This document shows, in pieces, positions 1 through 7,288 of a stretch of 12,651 nt of DNA. Each line of letters begins with the position of its first letter. Position 1 is the stretch's first letter. The stretch is from Planctomycetota bacterium (GTDB lineage Bacteria; Planctomycetota; PUPC01; JACPCR01). The stretch spans positions 1 to 12,651 of the forward strand of contig JASLXP010000652.1 of assembly GCA_030740295.1 (NCBI GenBank). Direction: 5' to 3'. A program made the translations under genes and the position numbers. A model generated the notes under the pieces. That model was given only the letters and a program-made list of their open reading frames with translations, was not told the DNA's origin and did no database searches.

Positions 1-681
1 ACCATCGACGCCATCGAAAACAAACCCATACCCAAAAACCGATGTGAATACTGCATAGGAGGTGATCGAAGCGATGATTGAAGGAATGATTGCCTCGAAC
101 TCAAATTCTGCTTCTTTATACAGAACCTCGCCTGCAAAGAATGCTCCACCAAGGGGCGCGCGAAAGATGGCCCCAACCCCGGCGCTCGCCCCCGCCAGTA
201 ACAGGATGCGCATCCTCCTCGCGCTCAGCCCCAGCCGTTTGCTCAGTGCCACCGCGAGTCCGGATGAGATGAGCGCGGTAGGGCCCTCTTTGCCCGCCGA
301 GCCGCCGGATGCGATGGTGATGATCGAGGCGATCATCTTCACGAACGGAACGCGATTCCGAATCTCGCCCCGCAGTCGGTGAAAGGCCTTGACCATGAAT
401 TCCGACCCGCCACCCTCCGCTTCGGGTGCGAACGTGTAAACGATCCAGCCAGCAATGAGCCCACCAACAGCCGGGGTCAGAATGATCAGCGCCGTGCGCA
501 TGCCGCCGCCACCGGCTCCCAGAACGTTGCCAATGACCAGACCGGAAAAGAAGTGCAGCCCCGATTCGAAGATCACCGCGGCCAGGCCCGCAATAAAGCC
601 CACGCACACGCTCAGGAGCAACAGCGAGCCCCAGGCCTGGACATCAAAGAATTGGGCAACGCGCTTAAGACCGGTATGCAT
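1..681 (-). CDS. ClC-family chloride channel/transporter, N-terminal part (C-terminus beyond the window)
   Basis: Inner-membrane anion channel or H+/Cl- antiporter of the ClC family. The reverse-strand frame is open from an ATG at 681 to the window edge, giving 227 residues beginning MHTGLKRVAQ. Several hydrophobic helices are visible (about 18-40, 62-83, 115-127, 155-185). The second ClC signature is clear: GSAGKEGPTA at residues 127-136, with the gating glutamate E132. The third is ASAGVGAIFRAPLGGAFFAGE at about 165-185. The first signature reads EGGGSEF (89-95) where GSGIPE is usual, so the proline is missing, as in a bacterial ClC subgroup with a GTGTD-like motif. No Shine-Dalgarno is visible. 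The start lies 6 bp from a heptamer array (688-765), and the gene follows the vWA gene by 266 bp, so it may have its own promoter. Family assignment is firm; ion selectivity cannot be read from the sequence. A ClC normally needs about 400 residues or more, so roughly half is missing here only because the window ends. Confidence 0.93.
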   Translation of the reverse strand, partial: MHTGLKRVAQFFDVQAWGSLLLLSVCVGFIAGLAAVIFESGLHFFSGLVIGNVLGAGGGGMRTALIILTPAVGGLIAGWIVYTFAPEAEGGGSEFMVKAFHRLRGEIRNRVPFVKMIASIITIASGGSAGKEGPTALISSGLAVALSKRLGLSARRMRILLLAGASAGVGAIFRAPLGGAFFAGEVLYKEAEFEFEAIIPSIIASITSYAVFTSVFGYGFVFDGVDG

Positions 682-687
682 CGAGTC

Positions 688-765
688 GTAATTCGTAATA
701 CGTAATGACGTAATGCGTAATTCGTAATGAGTAAACCGTATTACGTAATAAGTAATGAGTAAGAC
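688..765 (+). repeat. Degenerate heptamer array GTAATNN, 11 units
   Basis: Consecutive 7-bp units start at 688, 695, 702, 710, 717, 724, 731, 738, 745, 752 and 759, with one extra base at 709. Most read GTAAT followed by two variable bases (TC, AC, GA, GC, AA); later units drift (GTAAACC, GTATTAC, GTAAGAC). The array begins 6 bp upstream of the ClC start codon. The period of 7 breaks the reading frame, so it is not coding. It recalls the short tandemly repeated heptamers (STRR) known from cyanobacteria, without implying relatedness. Confidence 0.85.
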
Positions 766-807
766 GCGAACTTCAACTCCGCCTTCTTACCCAAAACCTG
801 CTTCTTC

Positions 808-897
808 CGCCTGAATGGCTGAGTTCGGATGAAATCTCCTCATTCGTTGTTTCATTGAATTCGTTGTAGCCCTTTTTCGCCTGAATGGCTGAGTTCG
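808..897 (+). repeat. Pair of 20-bp direct repeats (CGCCTGAATGGCTGAGTTCG)
   Basis: The same 20 bases occur at 808-827 and 878-897, exactly 70 bp apart. Both copies are preceded by a T/C-rich stretch. They sit between the two inverted heptamer arrays of this spacer and look like part of an interspersed non-coding element. Function unknown. Confidence 0.8.
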
Positions 898-919
898 AAA
901 CAACAGAAACTAATCCTTC

Positions 920-954
920 TTACTCATTACTCATTACGCAATACGTATTACACA
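920..954 (-). repeat. Heptamer array, inverted relative to 688-765, overlapping a stop codon
   Basis: On the plus strand the units are TTACTCA, TTACTCA, TTACGCA, ATACGTA and TTACACA. Read on the minus strand this is the same GTAATNN family as 688-765. The last unit (948-954) contains the TAA stop (950-948) of the vWA gene, so the array starts inside the coding sequence. Confidence 0.8.
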
Positions 955-3068
955 AACCTCCACTCCATCAACCCGGCACCCACCAGGCAGGCCAGCACTG
1001 CGATGGCCATCCAGTGATGCCATTCGTGGCCGCTGCGCTGGGCCTTGAGGAGGTTGTCGAGTTCCTGCCAGGTGGCGACCTTGGCGAGTTTCAGTTTTTC
1101 AGTGAGTGTCTGCTCCTCGTCCGCCGGTAGAGGCGCCAAATCGGAATCCACGCGCGGGCCTTGTATGCCGTAGTACACACGATTCGAACCGTCAGGATTC
1201 AGCAATAGAAAAGACGCCAGCCCCGTGGCAGGAGACCCCTGCGCAGAAATGACGTGCATTTCGCTGCCCACCTTCTGCGGCGTCACAGGTTTCGGATCAC
1301 GGCCTTCAATGGTCAATGAAATACCACGCGGCGTCTTATCTTTGAGCCTCAAGCCGATTGCCTCATTTGGTTTGAGCGTACGAGGATAAATGCCCCCGGA
1401 GGCCGCTTCGGCGAACAACCGAAATAAGAACGGAAAGAAGAACTCACGGACGATAAGACTGTTGCCGCGGCCATTCAATCCCGCAGCCAGAAGCAGCACT
1501 CTTCCAAGATTCTGGCTCTGCCGCAGTAGAAATGGCTGTAGATCGGCAAATTCCATCAGGACAGTGGCTCCCCCCTCAGGTTCATCAAATTCAATCCAGG
1601 AATAGAACTTCGCCTGGCTGACGTCGCCGTCTTCTTCGGTTTCAAAGGATCTGAAAGACGGTTCACTGAATGACGACCTGGAGACAGTCTTGAAACGTGT
1701 ACCTCCAAGCTTCTCGACGACTGGCTTTCGCAGCCGAGCCGGCAGCAGTTTTACTTTGCCCAATAGCTCATTCCATTCGGAGATGTTGACCGTCTCATCC
1801 GGTGCAAGCACAAGCCCGCCGCCCTGCCTGACAAAGTCGCGAAGCTGAATCGCATCCGCTGGAGTCAGGGAACTCCCTCCATCGACAACGACTGTATCGA
1901 CCTGGCCTAGATTCTCAGGAGTCAGCATCCCCTCAATCAAAATGAATTGAATCTGCCCCATGGAAAAGAGCGGCCCATCATATTCGTCCTCCATTTTTTC
2001 AATCCGGCCGGCAATCTGAAGAAAGTCCCACGACGAATCGAATTTATTCTGCTTTTGGGCAGACCGCAGAACTCCGACACGCATCACGTTGTCCACCTGA
2101 ATCCCAGCCGACAACGCGTTATCGAAAATGAGGACATCAGTCTTTAACCTGGCAGTTACATGATGCGGCCCAGGCTCATCAAAATTGAGATCGATATGGA
2201 TCGCTCCTTCCTGCCCGGGCAACAGCGAAATGGTCTCGCGCCCGGAGAACGCTCCGTCCATATGAATCTGTATTTCCGCATCCTTCACCGGCTTCGGGCC
2301 AAAGTTGCGCGCAGAGACGAACAACCGGCACGGGTGATCCATGAGAACACGTTCGCTCGCAAACCGGACGCTCGTGATTGCGATATTGTCCCGGTTTCCC
2401 AGAGGAGGCAGCATCCAGTAAATGGAAGGATTCCAGGCCGAAGGCAGCGCGTTCTCGCCGGCGCCATCCCAGGTACTCGCCTGATCGTCGACAAACAGGT
2501 AAAGCTCAACAGATTCATTCGCAAACTTCGCAGCCGCAGCCTCGAGAGATTTAGCGAGCGAAGCTCGGCTTTCCGAGGTCTCTATCGACCGGATCAACTC
2601 GAGGGATGTTTCCGGCGTCTCAACAATTGCGCTGTCGACAATCCACTCCGGCTCTTTACCAATTAGTAAAAACGACCACTTTTCGCCCCGTCCCCAGGTC
2701 TTTACCACTTCATGCATAGCCTCGGTCGACCGATCCCACCTGGTATTGCCCGTCTCGCCCGCCCGCATGCTGTAAGAGCCATCAAGAATGATCACCCGAT
2801 GAATACCAGTGCTCGAGACCACTGATTCATGCTGCCTGGCAACAGGTCGTGCAAAAAGCAGCACCAGCCCCAGGCACACCAGCGTACGCAGGGCCAACAG
2901 AATAATCTGGTCGAGGTAAAGCTGTTTCTTCAGTCGTTCCAATGCCCGCTCGAGAACATAGTTCGCCCCCCAAACCACCTTCAGAGATCGGTATCGCATC
3001 AAGTAGTAAATGATGATCGGTATCAGCCCAAGGGGAAGGGCATACAGGTAAATGGGATTTATGAACAA
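948..3068 (-). CDS. BatA-type membrane protein with vWA domain and glutamine-amidotransferase-like segment
   Basis: Membrane-anchored von Willebrand factor A protein of 706 residues. Residues 1-75 form the BatA N-terminal domain: a first helix at about 5-24, a basic linker (MRYRSLKVVWG), then a second helix at about 55-74. A vWA domain follows with the MIDAS motif DGSYS at 96-100 (D-x-S-x-S), the metal site by which such domains bind partners. A middle segment (VVVDGGSSL...LRDFVRQGGGLVLAPDE, about residues 385-425) resembles the class I glutamine-amidotransferase-like fold common in long planctomycete/verrucomicrobial versions. A last helix lies at about 685-702. The start is TTG at 3068; no ATG or GTG lies between it and the upstream in-frame stop at 3134, and the N-terminus fits the family. 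No Shine-Dalgarno is visible. A heptamer array lies 4 bp upstream of the start and another contains the stop. It is downstream of MoxR and DUF58 genes, its usual partners; the client process is unknown. Confidence 0.9.
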   Translation of the reverse strand: MFINPIYLYALPLGLIPIIIYYLMRYRSLKVVWGANYVLERALERLKKQLYLDQIILLALRTLVCLGLVLLFARPVARQHESVVSSTGIHRVIILDGSYSMRAGETGNTRWDRSTEAMHEVVKTWGRGEKWSFLLIGKEPEWIVDSAIVETPETSLELIRSIETSESRASLAKSLEAAAAKFANESVELYLFVDDQASTWDGAGENALPSAWNPSIYWMLPPLGNRDNIAITSVRFASERVLMDHPCRLFVSARNFGPKPVKDAEIQIHMDGAFSGRETISLLPGQEGAIHIDLNFDEPGPHHVTARLKTDVLIFDNALSAGIQVDNVMRVGVLRSAQKQNKFDSSWDFLQIAGRIEKMEDEYDGPLFSMGQIQFILIEGMLTPENLGQVDTVVVDGGSSLTPADAIQLRDFVRQGGGLVLAPDETVNISEWNELLGKVKLLPARLRKPVVEKLGGTRFKTVSRSSFSEPSFRSFETEEDGDVSQAKFYSWIEFDEPEGGATVLMEFADLQPFLLRQSQNLGRVLLLAAGLNGRGNSLIVREFFFPFLFRLFAEAASGGIYPRTLKPNEAIGLRLKDKTPRGISLTIEGRDPKPVTPQKVGSEMHVISAQGSPATGLASFLLLNPDGSNRVYYGIQGPRVDSDLAPLPADEEQTLTEKLKLAKVATWQELDNLLKAQRSGHEWHHWMAIAVLACLVGAGLMEWRFV

Positions 3069-3072
3069 AGGC

Positions 3073-3100
3073 GTAATAAGTAATGCGTAATGAGTAATTG
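3073..3100 (+). repeat. Heptamer array GTAATNN, 4 units, just upstream of the vWA gene
   Basis: GTAATAA, GTAATGC, GTAATGA and GTAATTG follow each other without a gap. The array fills much of the 63-bp spacer between the DUF58 stop and the TTG start of the vWA gene and stops 4 bp before that start, where a ribosome binding site would be expected. Confidence 0.85.
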
Positions 3101-3131
3101 TGGCTTGAAAGGACGCTTCGCTGTGGTCTCT

Positions 3132-4052
3132 CTACTCCTGATGCCCTCGGTGTCTCCATACCAGATATTCAGAAAGTGCGGTTTCAATATGTTCGCTGGT
3201 CAGGGCAGAGACAAAATGGGCGTTGTATTTTTTTGACCATGTCTTCCAGTCTCCAATGAGGGCCTGGTATTCCTCGCGGTAAATCTTTTTCAGGGGAATT
3301 GCATCCAGGCGATGCCGAGTGGCCGCGTTCTCCAAATCACCGAATTCGATCCATCGATTGAAAGGGAACTCCTCCTCTGTCTCGTCACGCAGTTGGAGGA
3401 TCAGGACTTCGTGGCCGTACGCCTGGAGACGAGCAAGCTCACGCTGCACGGGATCGGGATCGAACATGAGATCGGAAATAACAACGATAAGTCCTTTACG
3501 TTCCGCCCTGTCAAGGATGGCCTTGAGGCAGGGCTGGAGGCCGTCGGGCGCCGCAGCATCTTTGGCAACCAGGTTCTGAAGGATGGTGACAAGATGAGTG
3601 GAAGATGATTTAGCCGGCAACCATAGAGTCTCATCTTCAGCGGCGAGCACCAGACCAGCAGAATCCTTTTCTTTCAAGATGAGATAGCCGAGGCAGGCGG
3701 CCATCCGGCAGGCTTGCAGGTACTTGCTCGGGCCGTCGGTCGATTGCAGCATCGATGCACTTCTATCGACGACCAGGCGTACCGTCAGTGAAGAATCCTC
3801 AATAAAACGTTTGACGTAATACCGCTCCTGACGAGCCGAAACCTTCCAATCCATATGTTTGAGCGGATCGCCGGCCTGATACTCCTTGTGGTGGTCAAAA
3901 TCCGTGCTGACACCGATGCGCCGGCTTGCATGAATCCCGTGAAGAATGCCGTCAACCTTTCGCCGAGCGTAAAGCTCGAGATGCTTAAGCGAGTCCTTAG
4001 CCTCAGGAGAGAGGACTTCGTCAAGTTCGTAAATGTTCTGGGTCTTTGCCAT
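3132..4052 (-). CDS. DUF58 domain-containing protein
   Basis: Soluble DUF58 protein of 306 residues, a vWA-like family encoded almost always next to MoxR ATPases. The family core is visible: YARRKVDGILHGIHASRR, then DFDHHKEYQAGDPLKHMDWKVSAR (the usual RxYxxGDxxRxIDWxxSAR signature), then a MIDAS-like DRSASM, with VVISDLMFDP as a later beta strand of the fold. There is no membrane segment, unlike longer DUF58 proteins. I chose ATG at 4052 (MAKTQNIYEL); an upstream in-frame TTG at 4064 overlaps the MoxR stop and would add four residues. Neither start has a clear Shine-Dalgarno, so translational coupling to moxR (8-bp gap) is likely. It presumably acts with the MoxR ATPase and the downstream vWA protein. 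The family has no firmly established biochemical role. Confidence 0.93.
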   Translation of the reverse strand: MAKTQNIYELDEVLSPEAKDSLKHLELYARRKVDGILHGIHASRRIGVSTDFDHHKEYQAGDPLKHMDWKVSARQERYYVKRFIEDSSLTVRLVVDRSASMLQSTDGPSKYLQACRMAACLGYLILKEKDSAGLVLAAEDETLWLPAKSSSTHLVTILQNLVAKDAAAPDGLQPCLKAILDRAERKGLIVVISDLMFDPDPVQRELARLQAYGHEVLILQLRDETEEEFPFNRWIEFGDLENAATRHRLDAIPLKKIYREEYQALIGDWKTWSKKYNAHFVSALTSEHIETALSEYLVWRHRGHQE

Positions 4053-4060
4053 GGTCACGA

Positions 4061-5071
4061 TCAACCGGCCGCGGCCTTCGGTTCGTCTATTGCTTCGACG
4101 ATTTCTTCAACCACCATATCCGAAGTGATGCCCTCGGATATGGCGGCATAGTTAACGATAACGCGATGGCGCAGCACCGGTTTCGAAACAGCTTGAATAT
4201 CTGAGGTCGTAATGTGAGTTCGCCCGTTAAAGAACGCATAGGCTTTCGCTCCGAGAATCAGGTTCTGGCAAGCGCGCGGGCCTGCGCCCCAGGCAACCCA
4301 CTCTTTTGTGTATGGCAGCGAATACTCTTTTGACACCCTCGTGGCCTGGACCAGGCGAACGACATAATCGTAAAGATCGTCCCGTACGATCACGTCTCGG
4401 ATGATGGCCTGGTATTTCAGAATCTGTTCGCCGCTCAGGACCTGGTCCGGCTCGTCCTGATAATTAGTTGTTGTGCGCCTGAGTACCTCAATCTCGTCAT
4501 CGCTTTCCGGATAGTCAACATTAATCAAATACATGAAACGGTCGAGCTGCGCTTCGGGCAGGCTGTATGTTCCTTCCTGTTCGATGGGGTTCTGAGTAGC
4601 CAACACAAAGAACGGCAGATCGAGCTCGTATTTCTTGCTGCCTGCGGAGACCTGTTTCTCCTGCATGGCCTCCAGGAGCGCTGCCTGTGTCTTGGGTGGC
4701 GTCCGGTTGATTTCATCGGCAAGAACAATGTTTGCGAAGACTGGGCCAGGGATAAATTTGAATTCTCTAGCGCCGGTTTCCGGATCCTCCTGCAGGATTT
4801 CTGTGCCCGTAATGTCGGAAGGCATCAGGTCTGGCGTGAATTGGATGCGCGTCGATCTGACACCGATCACCTGCGAAATAGTTGTCACCAGCAATGTTTT
4901 TGCCAGGCCAGGTACACCCATCAGTAGTGCGTGGTTGTGACAGAAAATCACCTGGAGCGTCAGATCGATTAATTCCTCCTGCCCCACGATGACCTTGTGA
5001 ATCTCGTGTTTGACCTTTCCAATAATCTCTCGAAATTCTTCTGCTACTTGTGGACTAATGTCTTCAGCCAT
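4061..5071 (-). CDS. MoxR-family AAA+ ATPase
   Basis: Cytoplasmic AAA+ ATPase of the MoxR family, 336 residues, the usual length. Motifs in order: IVGQEELID at 28-36, Walker A GVPGLAKT at 52-59, Walker B IVLADE at 115-120, sensor 1 with ATQNP at 158-162, and LPEAQLDRF at 171-179, a hallmark of MoxR proteins. The C-terminal lid follows (WVAWGAGPRACQNLILGAKA). MoxR ATPases are thought to act as chaperone-like machines that load cofactors or assemble complexes together with vWA proteins. The neighbours downstream, DUF58 and BatA-type vWA, are the standard partners. The start is ATG at 5071; there is no obvious Shine-Dalgarno, and the upstream MDR gene stops only 18 bp away, so co-transcription is likely. 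Confidence 0.95.
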   Translation of the reverse strand: MAEDISPQVAEEFREIIGKVKHEIHKVIVGQEELIDLTLQVIFCHNHALLMGVPGLAKTLLVTTISQVIGVRSTRIQFTPDLMPSDITGTEILQEDPETGAREFKFIPGPVFANIVLADEINRTPPKTQAALLEAMQEKQVSAGSKKYELDLPFFVLATQNPIEQEGTYSLPEAQLDRFMYLINVDYPESDDEIEVLRRTTTNYQDEPDQVLSGEQILKYQAIIRDVIVRDDLYDYVVRLVQATRVSKEYSLPYTKEWVAWGAGPRACQNLILGAKAYAFFNGRTHITTSDIQAVSKPVLRHRVIVNYAAISEGITSDMVVEEIVEAIDEPKAAAG

Positions 5072-5089
5072 GATTCGTTAGATGTAAGA

Positions 5090-6106
5090 CTAATTCCAAG
5101 GATCCAGGACCACTTTTCCACAATTGCCGGTTACTTGAAGCTCCCACGCGGACTGAACATCACTCATCGCAAAACGGTGCGTGATAAACTTGTCCAATTT
5201 GTCTGTGTTATTCCGAACCACATTCAGCAGGCGCGAATACTCGGCAAGGTTGTAGTGCCAATTGCCGCGAAGGATGAGTCCTTTGCGAACCATGTCATTG
5301 CTTATGAAGACCTCGACTGCGCCTCCCTCTCCAACAAAAGTGACCTGGCCCTTGCGCCGGGCGGCATCAATCAGAAATCGTTGCGCCGGTCCTGCGCCGG
5401 AGCAATCCACGGCCTTGTCGACACCGACGCCGTCCGTAAAATCCATAACCTTTTCCAGATTGTCCTCATCCTCAGGATTGATCACGAGTGCGGCTCCCAG
5501 TTCCTTCGCCAGATTCGCGCGGAAGGGATGGCTCTCAACAGCAATGGTGCGCGCACCCCGGTAGGTGGCATTTATCACCCCTCCGAGCCCCACCGGCCCC
5601 ATGCCGGTGATCATGACTGTGTCCAGCCCGTTGACGCTCATCTGTTCAAAGGCCCCAAACGTAGGCCCCAGGCCACAACAGGCCATGCCAGCATGATCTG
5701 TGCTTATGTCGTCAGGGATTGGGCTCATGTGATAATCGGGTTTCACCAGGTATTGCGCATACGTTGCCTGGCCGGCCTCGTTGCCGGTTTCTTTGAGCAT
5801 GTTGCGCATGTGCTGGCAATGGATGTTTTCGCCGCGCAGGCAAAGATGGCACTTGCCGCAACTGGTCACCGGCTGCACGACCACGCGGTCGCCCACTTTC
5901 ACACGGCTGGTCTGGTCAACCTCGGCAATCTCGCCGGCGGCTTCGTGCCCGAAGCAATCCCCGTTTCCGCCAGCTTTGAAGCTTTTGTACTCGGTGCACA
6001 TGGGGACTGAAAGCACCTTGACGACCACAAAGTCCCCCTTGGCTTTCGGGTCCGGTTTGTCCACCAGTCCCCCCTTCTGGTCTCCGAACATGGCCGCTAC
6101 TTTCAT
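5090..6106 (-). CDS. Zinc-dependent medium-chain alcohol/polyol dehydrogenase (MDR superfamily)
   Basis: NAD(P)-dependent, zinc-binding dehydrogenase of 338 residues, typical for the MDR family (alcohol, threonine, sorbitol dehydrogenases). The catalytic zinc site is suggested by C37 (MCTEYK) and GHE at 53-55. The structural zinc loop has four cysteines, C83, C86, C89 and C97. The Rossmann motif GMGPVG is at 168-173, followed by the acidic end of beta-2 (AVESHPFR), where E instead of D suggests NAD(H), tentatively. The start is ATG at 6106, supported by GAGG at 6118-6115 with 8-nt spacing. It is the first gene of the minus-strand run into moxR (18-bp gap). The substrate cannot be named; sugar or polyol oxidation would fit the glycan-related genes across the divergent spacer. 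Confidence 0.92.
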   Translation of the reverse strand: MKVAAMFGDQKGGLVDKPDPKAKGDFVVVKVLSVPMCTEYKSFKAGGNGDCFGHEAAGEIAEVDQTSRVKVGDRVVVQPVTSCGKCHLCLRGENIHCQHMRNMLKETGNEAGQATYAQYLVKPDYHMSPIPDDISTDHAGMACCGLGPTFGAFEQMSVNGLDTVMITGMGPVGLGGVINATYRGARTIAVESHPFRANLAKELGAALVINPEDEDNLEKVMDFTDGVGVDKAVDCSGAGPAQRFLIDAARRKGQVTFVGEGGAVEVFISNDMVRKGLILRGNWHYNLAEYSRLLNVVRNNTDKLDKFITHRFAMSDVQSAWELQVTGNCGKVVLDPWN

Positions 6107-6405
6107 GGGCTTTGCCTCACAGGAAAGGAAACAGAATATGAAGGGGCGGATTATGTTCGTGCAGACTCATCTCGCCAATGGGGATGCGCCGCTGCCACAG
6201 CCTGACTGGCAACGGGAGACGGTGGTCAAGGCCCTGCCTGTATCGAACTTGACATTCCAGAGCGGGGGATGACATAGTCTTCGTGATTTCTGATTCAGAT
6301 CTGACCGCCTTCACTTGATGACTCGTCTGAATGGATTTCGGAAGTCTTAATCTTCAGATGCTGAGGATTTAAGGCGAGTAATTATTCTGTCTTTGGAGTA
6401 CTGAA
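6107..6405. other. 299-bp divergent spacer with possible promoter
   Basis: This spacer separates the MDR dehydrogenase (minus) from the DUF6807 gene (plus). The open frames within it show no family resemblance and lack good starts. It contains a possible sigma70-type promoter for the plus strand (6249-6278) and a perfect 10-bp palindrome TCAGATCTGA (6295-6304). No RNA gene or repeat array is seen. Confidence 0.6.
6249..6278 (+). promoter_or_regulatory. Possible sigma70-type promoter for the DUF6807 gene
   Basis: A perfect -35 box TTGACA (6249-6254) is followed after 18 bp by CATAGT (6273-6278), a 4 of 6 match to TATAAT. The start codon is 128 bp downstream, so the leader would be long. The -10 is weak; treat as tentative. 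Confidence 0.3.
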
Positions 6406-7272
6406 ATGAGTGAACTGAACATCAAAGAGAACTGCCTCGGCTTCGAGCTTTACGACGGGGACAACCTCGTCACACTTTATCGCGCCAAAGAACATATTGA
6501 GCGCAGTGAGGCGCCCAAACCGTGCTTTCATCCCATCTATACGCCGTCCGGTCATTTGATTACTGAATACAGACCAAGCGACCATGCCTGGCACACGGGG
6601 CTCTATTACGGTTGGGTCCATGCCAACCATGCGAATCTATGGGGCGGGCCGTGGTATCTGAAAGAGGTGGGCAAGTATCAGTTGTATCCCGGCACTCATG
6701 GCGAGCAGAAGCACCAGGGATTCGAGATCAGTGCGTCCGATGGTGTAGTCACCGTGCAGCAATCCGTTGATTTCCTTGACGGAAAAGATGCACTAATGGC
6801 CAGAGACAACCGTAGTTTTGAATTCAGGAAACTCGAAGGCGACACGGGGACGATCTGGAATATCACAACCGAGATTTCACCCGAAGTGGATGCCCTTGCT
6901 CTGGGAGCTTCCCGGGCCGCAAAGTACAGTGGGCTGGAGTTACGGATGGGGCCGCCCTTTGCACCCGCAGACCACCGAAACAGCGAAGGATTGGCAGGCC
7001 ACGAAAACATCATGCATCAGAGGGGTCGCTGGTGCGTGGCCGCCGGCGAATGCGGCGGAGCGGTGGCCATGTTCGATCATCCTGACAATCCAAGGCATCC
7101 AACTGATTGGTTTACCAGGAAGAATCTGATGGGGGCCGGACTTCTGGTCAGCGGGGATCTCGAGGTAAGGAAAGGTGAGCCATTACGGCTGCGTTACGCT
7201 TTTCTTGTTTTGGATGAGAATCCATCGGATGAGTTTATCGAGGCGCAATACGAGACATGGTCCACCGCTTAA
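6406..7272 (+). CDS. DUF6807 (PF14100, often mislabelled 'methane oxygenase PmoA') family protein
   Basis: Protein of 288 residues of the PF14100/DUF6807 family. The signature is visible at residues 39-69: PCFHPIYTPSGH followed by RPSDHAWHTGLYYGW, the usual 'KPY-HP...P-G...R--DH-WH-GL--GW' pattern. A later stretch (NIMHQRGRWCVAAGECGGAVAMFDHPDNPRHP) is also typical. Databases often name this family after PmoA, but it is unrelated to membrane methane monooxygenase. Its genes usually sit in sugar-degradation clusters of Planctomycetota, Verrucomicrobiota and Bacteroidota, and a beta-sandwich carbohydrate-related role is suspected but not proven. There is no signal peptide, so it is probably cytoplasmic. 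GGAG at 6395-6398, 7 nt before ATG, supports the start. It converges with the FAD oxidase gene, with only 16 bp between the two stops. Confidence 0.88.
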   Translation: MSELNIKENCLGFELYDGDNLVTLYRAKEHIERSEAPKPCFHPIYTPSGHLITEYRPSDHAWHTGLYYGWVHANHANLWGGPWYLKEVGKYQLYPGTHGEQKHQGFEISASDGVVTVQQSVDFLDGKDALMARDNRSFEFRKLEGDTGTIWNITTEISPEVDALALGASRAAKYSGLELRMGPPFAPADHRNSEGLAGHENIMHQRGRWCVAAGECGGAVAMFDHPDNPRHPTDWFTRKNLMGAGLLVSGDLEVRKGEPLRLRYAFLVLDENPSDEFIEAQYETWSTA

Positions 7273-7288
7273 ATCCAAGGCCTCGGCC

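Larger units (their letters stand above)
682..947. other. 266-bp spacer made largely of repeats
   Basis: No credible gene is seen between the ClC start and the vWA stop. The spacer carries an 11-unit GTAATNN heptamer array at its left end (688-765) and an inverted array of the same family at its right end (920-954, running into the vWA gene). In between are two exact copies of a 20-bp sequence (808-827 and 878-897) and two copies of ATTCGTTGT (842-850, 859-867). No promoter or terminator stands out. Confidence 0.7.

Noticed and set aside
116..607. 163-residue minus-strand reading frame
   Set aside because: It is an off-frame shadow of the ClC gene; its translation is Arg/Gly-rich without family motifs, while the neighbouring frame gives a clear ClC protein.
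688..765. CRISPR-like array
   Set aside because: Units are 7 bp with no spacers and no cas genes are present; it is a simple degenerate tandem array.
5781..6272. 163-residue plus-strand frame
   Set aside because: Mostly antisense to the MDR dehydrogenase, with the Ser/Thr/Arg-rich composition typical of a shadow frame.
6117..6314. 65-residue minus-strand frame in the divergent spacer
   Set aside because: No domain, no ribosome binding site and composition unlike neighbouring genes.
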